Shown here in pieces: positions 18,428 to 26,559 of a DNA stretch of 64,000 bases. The first letter of the stretch is position 1. The number at the start of each line of letters is the position of its first letter. The stretch lies in assembly GCF_000717025.1 (NCBI RefSeq), contig NZ_JNXG01000002.1, positions 310,001 to 374,000 of the forward strand, in the 5' to 3' direction. Both the position numbers and the translations under genes were made by a program. Origin of the DNA: Streptomyces atroolivaceus (lineage in GTDB: Bacteria; Actinomycetota; Actinomycetes; Streptomycetales; Streptomycetaceae). A model generated the notes under the pieces. The model had not been told where the DNA came from. It searched no databases and saw only the letters and a list, made by a program, of their open reading frames with translations.

Positions 18428-19072
18428 GTGCTGACCGTTCACGCCGCGCCGCTGGTCCTCCCGGTCGGCGCGGCCGGCATCGAGGAGGGCGCGGTCGCGG
18501 TGGACGGCGACCGGATCGTGGCCCTCGGGCCGTACGACGTGGTGGTGGCCGCGCACGCGGCGGCGCGGGTCCGCCGATGGCCGGGTGTCCTCACCCCCGG
18601 CCTGCGCCAGTGGGACGGCGTCCCGCTGCTGACCCGCTGCTACCACCCCGACCCGCGCGAGGCGGACGAGCTCGGCGAGCAGCCTCTCACCGGGGCCGGT
18701 CTCGAGCGGCTGGCCGGACAGATGGACGAGCCCCGCCGGGCCGGCAGCGTACGCCGAGGGCTGCAGCGGATGCTGCGCCACGGCACCACCCACGTCGCGG
18801 GGGCGTTCGCCGAACCCGCCGTACGCACCGCCGTGGGCCGCGCGGGCCTCACGGTGGTGCCGCCGGCCGGGGCCCCGGCCGGGGAACCGGACCTCGACCC
18901 CTTCGCCAGGGGACACGGCCTCGCGGGCACGGTGTACGGCCCGCTCGCCGTCGGCGGCCGTGCGGACCTCGCGGTCTTCGACGTGCCGGACGAGGCGGCG
19001 CTGTGCGCGGCGGGCGCCGTCACCTGTGTCGCCACGGTGCTCGGCGGACGCCTGGTGTACCGGCGGCGATGA
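18428..19072 (+). CDS. Shortened imidazolonepropionase/amidohydrolase-like protein
   Basis: 214 residues from GTG 18428, 7 bp after mqnC. The N-terminal strand set (LPVGAAGIEEGAVAVDGDRIVALGP) and the C-terminal strands (GGRADLAVFDVPDEA...VLGGRLVYRRR) are the two halves of the beta-sandwich that flanks amidohydrolase barrels. Most of the barrel is missing: amidohydrolases have 380-450 residues, and the HxH metal motif after the first sandwich strand is replaced by LTPGLRQWDGV. It is probably not a hydrolase. Because aminodeoxyfutalosine deaminases of the menaquinone pathway belong to this superfamily, the protein could be a relic or a non-catalytic partner of MqnC; that is inference. Function unknown. 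Confidence 0.7.
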   Translation: MLTVHAAPLVLPVGAAGIEEGAVAVDGDRIVALGPYDVVVAAHAAARVRRWPGVLTPGLRQWDGVPLLTRCYHPDPREADELGEQPLTGAGLERLAGQMDEPRRAGSVRRGLQRMLRHGTTHVAGAFAEPAVRTAVGRAGLTVVPPAGAPAGEPDLDPFARGHGLAGTVYGPLAVGGRADLAVFDVPDEAALCAAGAVTCVATVLGGRLVYRRR

Positions 19073-19115
19073 CGCCCGGTGCACCGGCGGCGGTGACGGC
19101 CGCGCACCGTGCGGG

Positions 19116-20048
19116 CTACGGGACCGAGGGCCCGCCCAGGTAGCGGCCGTTCGCGTCGTACGGCCAGGCGTTGGACCTGCAGCCCTTCAGCCCCTTGATC
19201 TGCTGCATCATGGCGGGCGCCGGCTTGCCGGGACCCGGGCAGGTCTCGTGCCCGTGCCCGAGCCAGTGGCCGACCTCGTGATTGATGATCAGGGCCCGGT
19301 ACTCGGTCGCCGGGCCGTCGAAGGTCGGTGAACCGAGCTGCCACCGGGCCAGGTTGACCATGACGTTCTCCCCGCCGCGGCAGTTCACCTCGCCCCGGGT
19401 GTTCAGTCCGTACCGACCGCAGAGCCGGTCGGTGGTCTTCGGCGTCCCTATCCGGATCACCAGCCCGGCCGACCTGTCGTCGACCTGCCGGAACGTACGG
19501 GTCCCGCCCTTGCTCCAGCCCCGGGGGTCGGCGAGTATCTCCGCGATGTCCTCGGCGGCGCTGTCCGGGTCCACCCCGATACCGTCCTCCACCTCGACGC
19601 GGTAGCGGCTGCCACCACCCTCGGACGAGACGCCCTCGCGGGCCACGGTGAAGGTCCCGGGGCCCGACTCCGGGACGGAGTCCGGATCGACGGGTTCCTC
19701 GGCGCTCGGGGGCGGGGAGCTGCCCGCCGGGGACTCCGACGGCTCGGGGCTCGCCGCCACCTTCGGCGAGACCGCGGGGCGCGGGGAGGCCGGGGCCGTC
19801 TCCTGGCCGGCCGCGACCGCGGCGCCGTCGTCCTGCCACGGCGGGTCGACGTAGAGGAACGCCGCCACGGCGGCCACCGCGATCACCGCACCGGTGAACC
19901 CGGCGCGCCGGCGCCGCACCTGTCTTCGGCGGGCCATGGAGCGCTTCCGGGACTGTGCGCGGGAGGGCCGGGCCCCCGGAGCGGGCCTCCCGGCGGTCCG
20001 GCGGGCACCGGTGGCGTTCCGTATGCGAGGTACGTCGTCGCTGTGCAT
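19116..20048 (-). CDS. DUF3152 membrane-anchored putative zinc metalloprotease
   Basis: 310 residues. A basic N-terminus (RRRQVRRRRAG, about 40-50) precedes one membrane span (about 51-67), placing the rest outside. After a Pro/Ser/Glu linker (about 80-130), the DUF3152 domain ends with HEVGHWLGHGH at about 257-267. This is a full HExxHxxGxxH metzincin-type zinc motif, and a Met-Met (AMMQQ) about 13 residues later is in position to be a Met-turn. Four Cys near the motif probably form disulfides. The start could instead be the internal MARRRQVRR Met at residue 38. The substrate is unknown. It converges with the amidohydrolase-like gene. Confidence 0.82.
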   Translation of the reverse strand: MHSDDVPRIRNATGARRTAGRPAPGARPSRAQSRKRSMARRRQVRRRRAGFTGAVIAVAAVAAFLYVDPPWQDDGAAVAAGQETAPASPRPAVSPKVAASPEPSESPAGSSPPPSAEEPVDPDSVPESGPGTFTVAREGVSSEGGGSRYRVEVEDGIGVDPDSAAEDIAEILADPRGWSKGGTRTFRQVDDRSAGLVIRIGTPKTTDRLCGRYGLNTRGEVNCRGGENVMVNLARWQLGSPTFDGPATEYRALIINHEVGHWLGHGHETCPGPGKPAPAMMQQIKGLKGCRSNAWPYDANGRYLGGPSVP

Positions 20049-20502
20049 GGTCTGGTGAACATCCGTGGTCTCGGTGTGGCCGCGCGGAGGCGCGGTCCAT
20101 CCGCCCCCGTACGTTGATCTGCTTCTCGGGCACCGGGTGCCCGTCCGCGTACCGCACGACGTCCAGCAGTCCGTTCTCCCGTGAGCCGTCCGGGAGTTAC
20201 TGGGTGGTCGCCGGCGCGGAAACCCCTTTCCCCTCGTCGGGTGAGACGTAGATCAGGACGGTGCTGTTCCCGAAATCGAGGATGATCGGGATGAACGTGG
20301 CGGCGGGGAGCGGCGCGGAGACCCGCAGGCCCGCCCCGACCGGCTCCGTGAGCCGTGCCGTCTCGCAGGTCAGCCGCTTCGCCGGCACGCCCCGGCGGCC
20401 TCACCGTCGCGCGGCCCCTCCACGAGTGCTGCCGGCGGCGAAAGACCGGAGCCGGTCCACGCCGCCGCCGGAGGCCGGGGCCGGGGCTGCTTGAATGGGG
20501 GA
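20049..20502. other. 454-bp interval upstream of menG
   Basis: Weakly coding. One short minus-strand frame (20197-20388) is listed separately. Beyond its TAA the same frame reads on as protein-like sequence (DVVRYADGHPVPEKQINVRG) to about 20095, which may be decayed coding sequence. The menG promoter must be at the right end: TTGAAT at 20491-20496 lies 6 bp before the GTG. Confidence 0.4.
20197..20388 (-). CDS. Possible 63-residue hypothetical protein
   Basis: A GTG-started frame (20388) ends at TAA 20197. The product has one Cys and a hydrophobic centre ([19 protein letters not shown]) with alternating beta-like residues, then an acidic end. I recognise no family. Composition is protein-like, but no ribosome binding site precedes the GTG, and coding-like sequence continues past the stop, so this may instead be a piece of a decayed gene. 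Confidence 0.3.
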   Translation of the reverse strand: MPAKRLTCETARLTEPVGAGLRVSAPLPAATFIPIILDFGNSTVLIYVSPDEGKGVSAPATTQ

Positions 20503-21195
20503 GTGACCCGAGCATCCCTGGACAAGCAGCCGCACGAAGTCGCCTCGATGTTCGACGACGTGGCGGCGAACTACGACCTCACCAACGACGTGCTGTCGCT
20601 CGGACAGGCGCGGCTCTGGCGCAGGGAAGTCGCCCGGGCCGTCGACGCCCGGCCGGCCCAGAAGATCCTGGACCTGGCAGCGGGCACGGCCACCTCCTCG
20701 CAGCCGTTCGCACGGGCCGGCGCCTACGTGGTGCCGTGCGACTTCTCGATCGGGATGCTCAGGGTCGGCAAGGAGCGCCACCCGTGGATGCCCTTCACCG
20801 CGGGCGACGGCACGAGGCTCCCCTTCAAGGACGAGACCTTCGACGCGGTCACGATCTCCTTCGGGCTGCGCAACATCCAGGACACCAGCGCCGCGCTGAG
20901 CGAGCTGTACCGGGTCACCAAGCCCGGCGGCCGTGTGGTGATCTGCGAGTTCTCCCAGCCGACGTGGACCCCCTTCCGGACCGTCTACACCGAGTACCTG
21001 ATGCGCGCCCTGCCGCCGGTGGCGCGGGCGGTGTCGTCCAACCCGGACGCCTACGTCTACCTCGCGGAGTCGATCCGCGCCTGGCCCGACCAGGCCGGCC
21101 TCGCGACGCTGCTGCAGGAGGCCGGCTGGTCGAAGGTGGCCTGGCGCAACCTCACCGGCGGTGTGGTGGCGCTCCACCGGGGCGTGCGCGACTGA
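20503..21195 (+). CDS. menG: Demethylmenaquinone methyltransferase
   Basis: 230 residues from GTG 20503; the frame extends to 20491, but GTG begins the family N-terminus [17 protein letters not shown]. The SAM-binding glycine strand is [12 protein letters not shown] (about 50-61), followed by [20 protein letters not shown] and the [16 protein letters not shown] strand of UbiE/MenG enzymes. It transfers a methyl group from SAM to demethylmenaquinone, the last ring step of menaquinone synthesis. A TTGAAT box 6 bp upstream suggests a leaderless mRNA. The GNAT gene converges on it with a 12-bp gap, and the overlapping GGAGCTC/GAGCTCC repeat (21202-21217) may end both transcripts. Confidence 0.92.
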   Translation: MTRASLDKQPHEVASMFDDVAANYDLTNDVLSLGQARLWRREVARAVDARPAQKILDLAAGTATSSQPFARAGAYVVPCDFSIGMLRVGKERHPWMPFTAGDGTRLPFKDETFDAVTISFGLRNIQDTSAALSELYRVTKPGGRVVICEFSQPTWTPFRTVYTEYLMRALPPVARAVSSNPDAYVYLAESIRAWPDQAGLATLLQEAGWSKVAWRNLTGGVVALHRGVRD

Positions 21196-21207
21196 CCCGG
21201 CGGGAGC

Positions 21208-21726
21208 TCAGAGCTCCAGCCGGAAGCAGTACGCCTCCTGCTTGGTCACCGGGCTCGTGTACGTCTCGGCCTGCCGCATGCCGAGACGTACGGCCACCGC
21301 CACCGAGCGGGCGTTCCGCGTATTGATCATCGCCACGACCTCCCGCACCCCGAGCGCCTTTATCCGCTCCAGCGTGGTCCGGGCGGCCGCGGTCGCGTAG
21401 CCGTGCCCCCACGCGGCCCGGCCCAGCCGCCAGCCGATCTCGATCTCGCCCACCGGGCCGAACGACGCGTGGGGCCACGGCTGGGCGCCCGTGAAGCCGA
21501 GCACCTCCCCGGCGTCGTCCAGCACCGTCCACAGGCAGTGGCCCAGCTCCGCGTCGTGCCGTCGCTGGCGGGCGGTCAGCTCCTCGTAGACGGAGTACTC
21601 CGCCGGGCGGCCGCCGTGGAACTCCATCACCTCCGGGTCGGCGAACACCCGGTACCAGGCCATGGTGTCCTCGTCGGTGGGGACACGCAGATGTACGGAG
21701 GGAGTCGGGTCAGGCGCGTGCGGCAT
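21208..21726 (-). CDS. GNAT-family N-acetyltransferase (RimJ/RimL type)
   Basis: 172 residues from the ATG at 21726; the frame's far upstream start at 21891 overlaps the next gene and is rejected. The acetyl-CoA loop is present as RLGRAAWGHGYATAAA (Q/RxxGxG/A type, about 95-110), preceded by GEIEIGWRL and followed by INTRNARSVAVAVRLGM, the C-terminal hallmark of the RimJ/RimL-like acetyltransferase_3 group. It probably acetylates an alpha-amino group or small amine; the substrate is unknown. It is divergent from the geranylgeranyl-reductase-like gene, sharing a 97-bp promoter interval. Confidence 0.88.
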   Translation of the reverse strand: MPHAPDPTPSVHLRVPTDEDTMAWYRVFADPEVMEFHGGRPAEYSVYEELTARQRRHDAELGHCLWTVLDDAGEVLGFTGAQPWPHASFGPVGEIEIGWRLGRAAWGHGYATAAARTTLERIKALGVREVVAMINTRNARSVAVAVRLGMRQAETYTSPVTKQEAYCFRLEL

Positions 21727-21823
21727 CGGGGAGCCCTTCGGAAGGTTGATCAGCAGGCACCCATAGACTGCACGCGACATGTGCCGCGCGGCACGCGAAT
21801 TCGAGTCTTCGGGAGATCCGACC

Positions 21824-23107
21824 GTGACCGAGCCCCTCTCCGAACACAGCGCGGACGTGATCGTCGTCGGAGCGGGCCCAGCCGGCTCCACGACCGCGTA
21901 CTACCTCGCCAAGGCCGGACTCGACGTCCTCCTCCTGGAGAAGACGGCCTTCCCGCGTGAGAAGGTCTGCGGCGACGGTCTCACCCCGCGCGCCACCAAG
22001 CAGCTCGTCTCCATGGGCATCGACATCTCCGAAGAGGCAGGCTGGCTGCGCAACAAGGGCCTGCGCATCATCGGCGGCGGTGTCCGCCTCCAGCTCGACT
22101 GGCCGGATCTCGCCTCGTACCCGGACTACGGTCTGGTCCGCAAGCGCGACGACTTCGACGAGCAGCTGGCCCGCCAGGCCGAGAAGGCGGGCGCCCGGCT
22201 GCACGAGCGCTGCAACGTCGGTGAGCCGATCAAGGACGAACGCACCGGCCGCATCACCGGCGTCCACGCGAAGCTCGGCGAGGAGAAGACCCCGGTCACC
22301 TTCCACGCCCCTCTCGTCGTCGCCGCCGACGGCAACTCCACCCGGCTCTCCCTCAACATGGGCCTGCACCGCCGTGAGGACCGCCCGATGGGCGTCGCGG
22401 TCAGGACGTACTTCACGTCGCCCCGGCACGACGACGACTACCTGGAGTCCTGGCTGGAACTCTGGGACCGCCGTGGCGCCGAGGACCGTCTGCTGCCCGG
22501 CTACGGCTGGATCTTCGGGATGGGCGACGGCACGTCCAACGTCGGCCTCGGCATCCTGAACTCCTCGTCGGCCTTCAAGGAGCTCGACTGGCGCGAGGTG
22601 CTCAAGGCCTGGTGCGCCTCCATGCCGGAGGACTGGGGCTACACCCCCGAGAACATGACGATGCCGATCCGCGGCGCCGCGCTCCCGATGGCCTTCAACC
22701 GCCAGCCGCACTACACCAAGGGCCTGCTGCTCGTCGGTGACGCGGGCGGGCTCGTCAACCCCTTCAACGGCGAAGGCATCGCGTACGCCATGGAGTCGGG
22801 CCAGATCGCCGCGGACGTCATCGTGCAGGCCCACGCCCGCGCCACCCCGGCCCAGCGGGAACTGGCCCTGCACCACTACCCGAAGATCCTCAAGGACACC
22901 TACGGCGGTTACTACACGCTGGGCCGCGCCTTCGTGAAGATGATCGGCAACCCGAAGGTCATGAAGATCGCGACGCAGCGCGGCCTGACCCACCCCCTCC
23001 TGATGAAGTTCACGCTGAAGATGCTCGCCAACCTCACCGACCCGACGGGCGGCGACGCCATGGACCGCATCATCAACGGCCTCTCCAAGGTCGCCCCGAA
23101 GGCCTGA
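21824..23107 (+). CDS. Geranylgeranyl reductase family flavoprotein, likely menaquinone reductase (MenJ-like)
   Basis: 427 residues from GTG 21824 (GGGAGA upstream). The N-terminal FAD motif DVIVVGAGPAGSTTAYYLAKAG is followed by the PRxKxCGDGLTPRA element that defines geranylgeranyl reductases, a GDxAG motif (LLVGDAGGLVNPFNGEGI, FAD ribityl contact) and a long C-terminal helical region. The family saturates isoprenoid double bonds. Streptomycete menaquinones are partly hydrogenated, and mycobacterial MenJ of this family reduces the menaquinone tail. Its place 0.6 kb after menG and 3.5 kb before nuoA argues for the same role. The alternative is reduction of other polyprenyl substrates such as lipids. 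Confidence 0.85.
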   Translation: MTEPLSEHSADVIVVGAGPAGSTTAYYLAKAGLDVLLLEKTAFPREKVCGDGLTPRATKQLVSMGIDISEEAGWLRNKGLRIIGGGVRLQLDWPDLASYPDYGLVRKRDDFDEQLARQAEKAGARLHERCNVGEPIKDERTGRITGVHAKLGEEKTPVTFHAPLVVAADGNSTRLSLNMGLHRREDRPMGVAVRTYFTSPRHDDDYLESWLELWDRRGAEDRLLPGYGWIFGMGDGTSNVGLGILNSSSAFKELDWREVLKAWCASMPEDWGYTPENMTMPIRGAALPMAFNRQPHYTKGLLLVGDAGGLVNPFNGEGIAYAMESGQIAADVIVQAHARATPAQRELALHHYPKILKDTYGGYYTLGRAFVKMIGNPKVMKIATQRGLTHPLLMKFTLKMLANLTDPTGGDAMDRIINGLSKVAPKA

Positions 23108-23113
23108 GCCGAG

Positions 23114-23135
23114 GGGCCCGGGGCGACCCGGGCCC
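23114..23135 (+). terminator. Stem-loop after the geranylgeranyl-reductase-like gene
   Basis: GGGCCCGGG and CCCGGGCCC (23114-23122, 23127-23135) pair around a GCGA tetraloop, 7 bp after the stop. Rho-independent-like, without a T-run. Confidence 0.65.
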
Positions 23136-23172
23136 TGGTCCCCCGCGGCCCGCCCTGCGATAGGTTCGGGCC

Positions 23173-24660
23173 ATGGGGGCGACAGCGGCATGGACCACCG
23201 GCGGTTACCGACGACTCGGCGCGGCCGGGTCGGTGGCGGTCGCGCTGGGCGGCTGGGCCGTCGGCACGCTGCCCGCCCACGACCCGTGGGGCCTGTGGGT
23301 CCCCCACGGGACCGCGGTGACCGCGGCGGGCTACACACTGGCGTACGGCGGCCTGACGGTGCTCGTCGTCGCCTGGTGGCTGTACGGGAGGGCGGGAGCC
23401 TCCGTACGCGACACCCTCGTCACCCTCGCGTGGTGGACGGCCCCGATGGTCCTCGCGCCCCCGCTCTACAGCGCCGACGTCTACAGCTACATCGCACAGG
23501 GCGCGATGGTCCTCGAAGGCCATGACGTCTACAGCCTGGGGCCGTCCGTCCTCGACCCCGACGGGCCGGGCGGCGACGCCGCGGCGAGCGTCGGCGGGCA
23601 CTGGACCGACACCCCGGCCCCGTACGGGCCCTTCTTCCTCCTGCTCGCGCGAGGCGTCGCCTGGGCGACCGGCGGCACGATCGTGCCCGCCGTGGTGGGG
23701 ATGCGCCTCATCGCCCTGGGCGCGCTGGTGCTGATCGTGTGGGCGCTGCGGAACCTCGCCCGGGAGCACGGCCGCAGCGAGAGCGCCGCGCTGTGGCTCG
23801 GAGCCCTGAATCCGCTGCTGCTCATCCATGTGGTCGGCGGCGTACACAACGACGGGCTGATGACCGGGCTCATGCTGGCCGGGGTGCTGCTCGCCCTGCG
23901 CGGGAGGTGGATCATTGGGTCGGCGCTCGTCGGACTCGCCATGATGGTGAAGTCGCCCGCGGCGGTGGCGCTGCTGTTCGTCGGCGTCGTGGTGGGCCGG
24001 GCCGCGAGCGGGCCGGCCGTACGGCGGGTGGCGAAGGGGCTGCTGGCGCCCGGGCTGGTCGCCGGTGCGGTCGTCGTCGGCGTGACGTTCATCGGCGGCA
24101 CCGGCTTCGGCTGGCTCGGGACCCAGAGCGTCGCGGGACGCATCCACACGGCGCTCTCGCTCAGCAGCGACCTCGGCCTGGGCCTCGGTGAACTCCTGCG
24201 GCTGCTGGCGGGGACCGACCCGGACCCGGTGAAGTCAGCGGTGCAGAACCTGGGGCTGCTGCTCGCCCTGGCGCTGATCGCCCGCCTCGCGTGGCATGCG
24301 ACCACGGGGCGGACGGAACCCGTGCACGCCCTGGGTCTCGCGCTGCTGGCCCTGGTGGCGCTGTCGCCGATGGTGCAGCCGTGGTACCTGCTGTGGGCGA
24401 CGGCGGTGCTCGCCGCCACCGCGAGCGGCGGCCGCGCCGTGGGCGCGGTCACCGTCCTGTCGGCAGCACTCGTCTACGAGACGCAGCCCTCCGGCTCGAC
24501 CCCCGCGTACGGTTTCGTGCTGGCCGCCCTCGTGTGCGTGGCGGGCGTGGTGCTCCTGCGCCGGGACCGGGCCGGGCGGGCACGGGGACGTGTGCCGGGC
24601 CAGCGCCTGCCGGCCCCGGCCGAGTCTCAGGCCGAGGCGGGCGCACCCACGGCACGATGA
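23173..24660 (+). CDS. Polyprenol-phosphomannose-dependent mannosyltransferase (MptB-like, GT-C)
   Basis: 495 residues, very hydrophobic, with about 11-13 predicted membrane spans. The first external loop carries YSADVYSYIAQGAMVLEGHDVY, with the acidic pair typical of GT-C enzymes. NPLLLIHVVGGVHNDGLMTGLML and SPMVQPWYLLW are conserved MptA/MptB signatures. It probably adds mannose from polyprenyl-phosphomannose to a glycolipid or glycan outside the membrane. In mycobacteria MptA/MptB build the lipomannan core; the streptomycete acceptor is uncertain. It ends at a strong bidirectional hairpin, with the NlpC/P60 gene converging. Confidence 0.83.
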   Translation: MGATAAWTTGGYRRLGAAGSVAVALGGWAVGTLPAHDPWGLWVPHGTAVTAAGYTLAYGGLTVLVVAWWLYGRAGASVRDTLVTLAWWTAPMVLAPPLYSADVYSYIAQGAMVLEGHDVYSLGPSVLDPDGPGGDAAASVGGHWTDTPAPYGPFFLLLARGVAWATGGTIVPAVVGMRLIALGALVLIVWALRNLAREHGRSESAALWLGALNPLLLIHVVGGVHNDGLMTGLMLAGVLLALRGRWIIGSALVGLAMMVKSPAAVALLFVGVVVGRAASGPAVRRVAKGLLAPGLVAGAVVVGVTFIGGTGFGWLGTQSVAGRIHTALSLSSDLGLGLGELLRLLAGTDPDPVKSAVQNLGLLLALALIARLAWHATTGRTEPVHALGLALLALVALSPMVQPWYLLWATAVLAATASGGRAVGAVTVLSAALVYETQPSGSTPAYGFVLAALVCVAGVVLLRRDRAGRARGRVPGQRLPAPAESQAEAGAPTAR

Positions 24661-24695
24661 CGGGCCGTCACCCCGGCCGGTGGGGTGACGGCCCG
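24661..24695. terminator. Bidirectional 14-bp stem-loop
   Basis: Arms 24661-24674 and 24682-24695 are exactly complementary, with loop GGCCGGT. It lies between the converging mannosyltransferase and NlpC/P60 genes and begins right after the former's stop. Confidence 0.75.
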
Positions 24696-24726
24696 CGATC
24701 GTGTCCGGGCGTGCGGAGCTTGTGAA

Positions 24727-25560
24727 TCAGAGAACGCGGACGGCGCCCGACGGCGGGTCGTAGTCCAGGGACTGCTGTACGACGCCGGTGCTGGAGTTCT
24801 GCGCACCGACGAACTGGCCGCCGCCCACGTAGATCCCGACGTGGTACGCGCTGCCCGCACCGCCCCAGTACAGGATGTCGCCGGGCTGGAGGTTGTCGAG
24901 CGAGACCTGGGTCCCGGCCGTCGACTGGCTCTGCGAGACGCGCGGCAGGTCGATGCCGACCGAGCCGAAGGCGGCCTGGACCAGACCCGAGCAGTCCCAC
25001 GAGTTCGGGCCGGTGCCGCCGGAGACGTACGCGTCGCCGACCTGGGACTGCGCGAACGCGATGACGGACGCGGCGGACCCGGTGGCGTTCGACGACGACG
25101 AGGAGGAGGCGGAGGAAGAGGAGGAGGAGTCCGAGGAGCCGGAGGACGCGCTGAGCGTGGTGCGCTCGGCGGAGCGGGAGGCGCGCTCGGCGGCCTCCGC
25201 CTTGGCCTCGGCGGCTGCTTCGGCCTTCTTCTTGGCCTCAGCCTTGCGGACGGCCTCGGCCTTGGCCTTCTTGGCGGCCTTGGACGCCGTCTCGGCCGCG
25301 GCGTCCTCGTGCGCCTGCGTCTCGAGGTCGAGAGCGACCGCCTGGGTCGCCTGCGCGGACGCGGCGACGGAGGTGGAGAGCCCGGCCGTGATGGTGGGCA
25401 TCTCGATGGTCTGGGTGACCGGCTCGGCCTGGGCCGGACCGGCGGCACCCGCGACCGCGATGGTGCTGAGGACGCCACCGGCAACTCCTGCCCGCAGCGC
25501 CGTCTTCGAGGCGCTCTGGCGGGGCTTCCGGTGGCTGGGTATGTGAGCGGTGTGGGACAT
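24727..25560 (-). CDS. Secreted NlpC/P60 peptidoglycan hydrolase with coiled-coil region
   Basis: 277 residues from ATG 25560. A basic N-terminus (HRKPRQSASKTALRAG) and hydrophobic core end at PAQAEP, a signal peptide of about 43 residues. Then comes a long Ala/Lys/Glu heptad-like region (about 75-140), a Ser-rich linker, and the NlpC/P60 domain (about 165-277) with catalytic Cys190 in DCSGL and His240 in YHVGIY. It should cleave the stem peptide between D-Glu and meso/LL-diaminopimelate. No ydaO-type riboswitch is recognisable upstream. The start is uncertain because no ribosome binding site precedes it; in-frame codons continue to 25617. Confidence 0.9.
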   Translation of the reverse strand: MSHTAHIPSHRKPRQSASKTALRAGVAGGVLSTIAVAGAAGPAQAEPVTQTIEMPTITAGLSTSVAASAQATQAVALDLETQAHEDAAAETASKAAKKAKAEAVRKAEAKKKAEAAAEAKAEAAERASRSAERTTLSASSGSSDSSSSSSASSSSSSNATGSAASVIAFAQSQVGDAYVSGGTGPNSWDCSGLVQAAFGSVGIDLPRVSQSQSTAGTQVSLDNLQPGDILYWGGAGSAYHVGIYVGGGQFVGAQNSSTGVVQQSLDYDPPSGAVRVL

Positions 25561-26073
25561 GGGTACTAGCGCTATCAGGGCTGTAGGGGTCCCATCAAGA
25601 AACGTGTGTTGCGACACAGTTACGTTCGGAATCTTTGAATCCGCTTATTCCGGGCCCTTATTGACGCCCTAACGGGCATTTCGGGCATGCATGTACACGC
25701 CTGTGATCACGGCGTTCTTTCAATACGCCCGAATTGCCCGTCGCTTACCATCCGTTCACACGGTTGGCCAAGCCCGCTTTTCTTGCAGCGTCCGTGGAGT
25801 GATGCAGGTCACAGCATGGGTCTCCCGTGAGAGGCAACCGTGCGCCCGCGCCCGGATCCGAGCCAGGGGCCCGCCTGCTTCTGGCCACCGCGTGACCTAT
25901 TGGTGCGTCATGTCCGTTTTGGGTCAGACCCCTTCGGTGACCGGGGGTCGGCGGCTCGGGGCGGGGGTCCGGGGCGGGGGCCCGGTCGGGGGCCCGGGTC
26001 GGCTTCACCTCTCGTGCATCTCGTCCGATCATCCGCCCGGCAGGGGCGTGACGCCTCCCGGGTCGCGAGGCCG

Positions 26074-26110
26074 GCTCGATCGCGAGGGCGGGGTGCTCGA
26101 TCGCGAGGGC
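26074..26110. repeat. 16-bp direct repeat, 21-bp period
   Basis: GCTCGATCGCGAGGGC occurs at 26074-26089 and 26095-26110. Each unit contains CTCG-N4-CGAG inverted arms, and the 21-bp period places them on the same face of the helix. A partial TCGCGAGG at 26063-26070 precedes them. Confidence 0.6.
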
Positions 26111-26323
26111 CCTCGTGCCGCGGGGCGGCCGTCGAGCCCGCCCCCTCTCCTCCGCGCGCGGAGGCCCGACCCGGCACCCCTTTCCTCACCGAGCCCTTGG
26201 ACGCGGAGAGTTAGTGAACGGATGCGCATGGCCACCGTCCACCTCGATCCCGTGGGCCCCTCTTCCGGGTGGGGGCGAGTATCGGCCCGTGCTCATATCA
26301 CCTCATCGGCGTCCATCGCCAAT

Positions 26324-26351
26324 TTGCATGTAGGTGCCTACTATTGATAGT
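26324..26351 (+). promoter_or_regulatory. Possible distal nuo promoter with palindromes
   Basis: TTGCAT (26324-26329) and GATAGT (26346-26351) are 16 bp apart. The spacer consists of GTAGGTGCCTAC (26330-26341, inverted repeat) joined to CTATTGATAG (26341-26350, inverted repeat). The resemblance to a sigma-70 promoter is moderate only. Confidence 0.3.
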
Positions 26352-26521
26352 GCCGCATGGCTTTGACCAGCATCGACGCCGCCAAATGTCACGTCTCGTA
26401 ACCGCTCGGCCGCTTCGGGTGCGTAGATCACCGCTCATCCGCCTTCATGATCGTTCGGTAGGTGGTGGAGATCACAAACTCGGGTGTGCACCCCGTGTCG
26501 CAGATCACAGGACGGCAGGCA

Positions 26522-26559
26522 TAGGATGCGGGGCAGTCGGGCTTGTGAACTGCCTCACA
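26522..26559 (+). promoter_or_regulatory. nuo promoter -10 box and candidate Rex operator
   Basis: TAGGAT at 26522-26527 is a good -10. TGTGAACTGCCTCACA at 26544-26559 matches the streptomycete Rex operator TGTGAAnnnnTTCACA at all but one arm position and lies just downstream of the expected start site. Rex is the NADH/NAD+-sensing repressor that controls respiratory genes, and nuoA-N is a reported Rex-regulon candidate in S. coelicolor. Binding here would block initiation when NADH is low. Confidence 0.7.

Noticed and set aside
25561..25850. c-di-AMP (ydaO) riboswitch upstream of the NlpC/P60 gene
   Set aside because: Such switches precede some streptomycete cell-wall hydrolases, but I could not find the conserved GGGGA/GCCGGGG core on the minus strand here.
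25691..26347. 218-codon plus-strand frame in the nuo leader
   Set aside because: No family features, no ribosome binding site, and Arg/Pro/Ser-biased composition typical of random high-GC frames; it overlaps repeated regulatory DNA.
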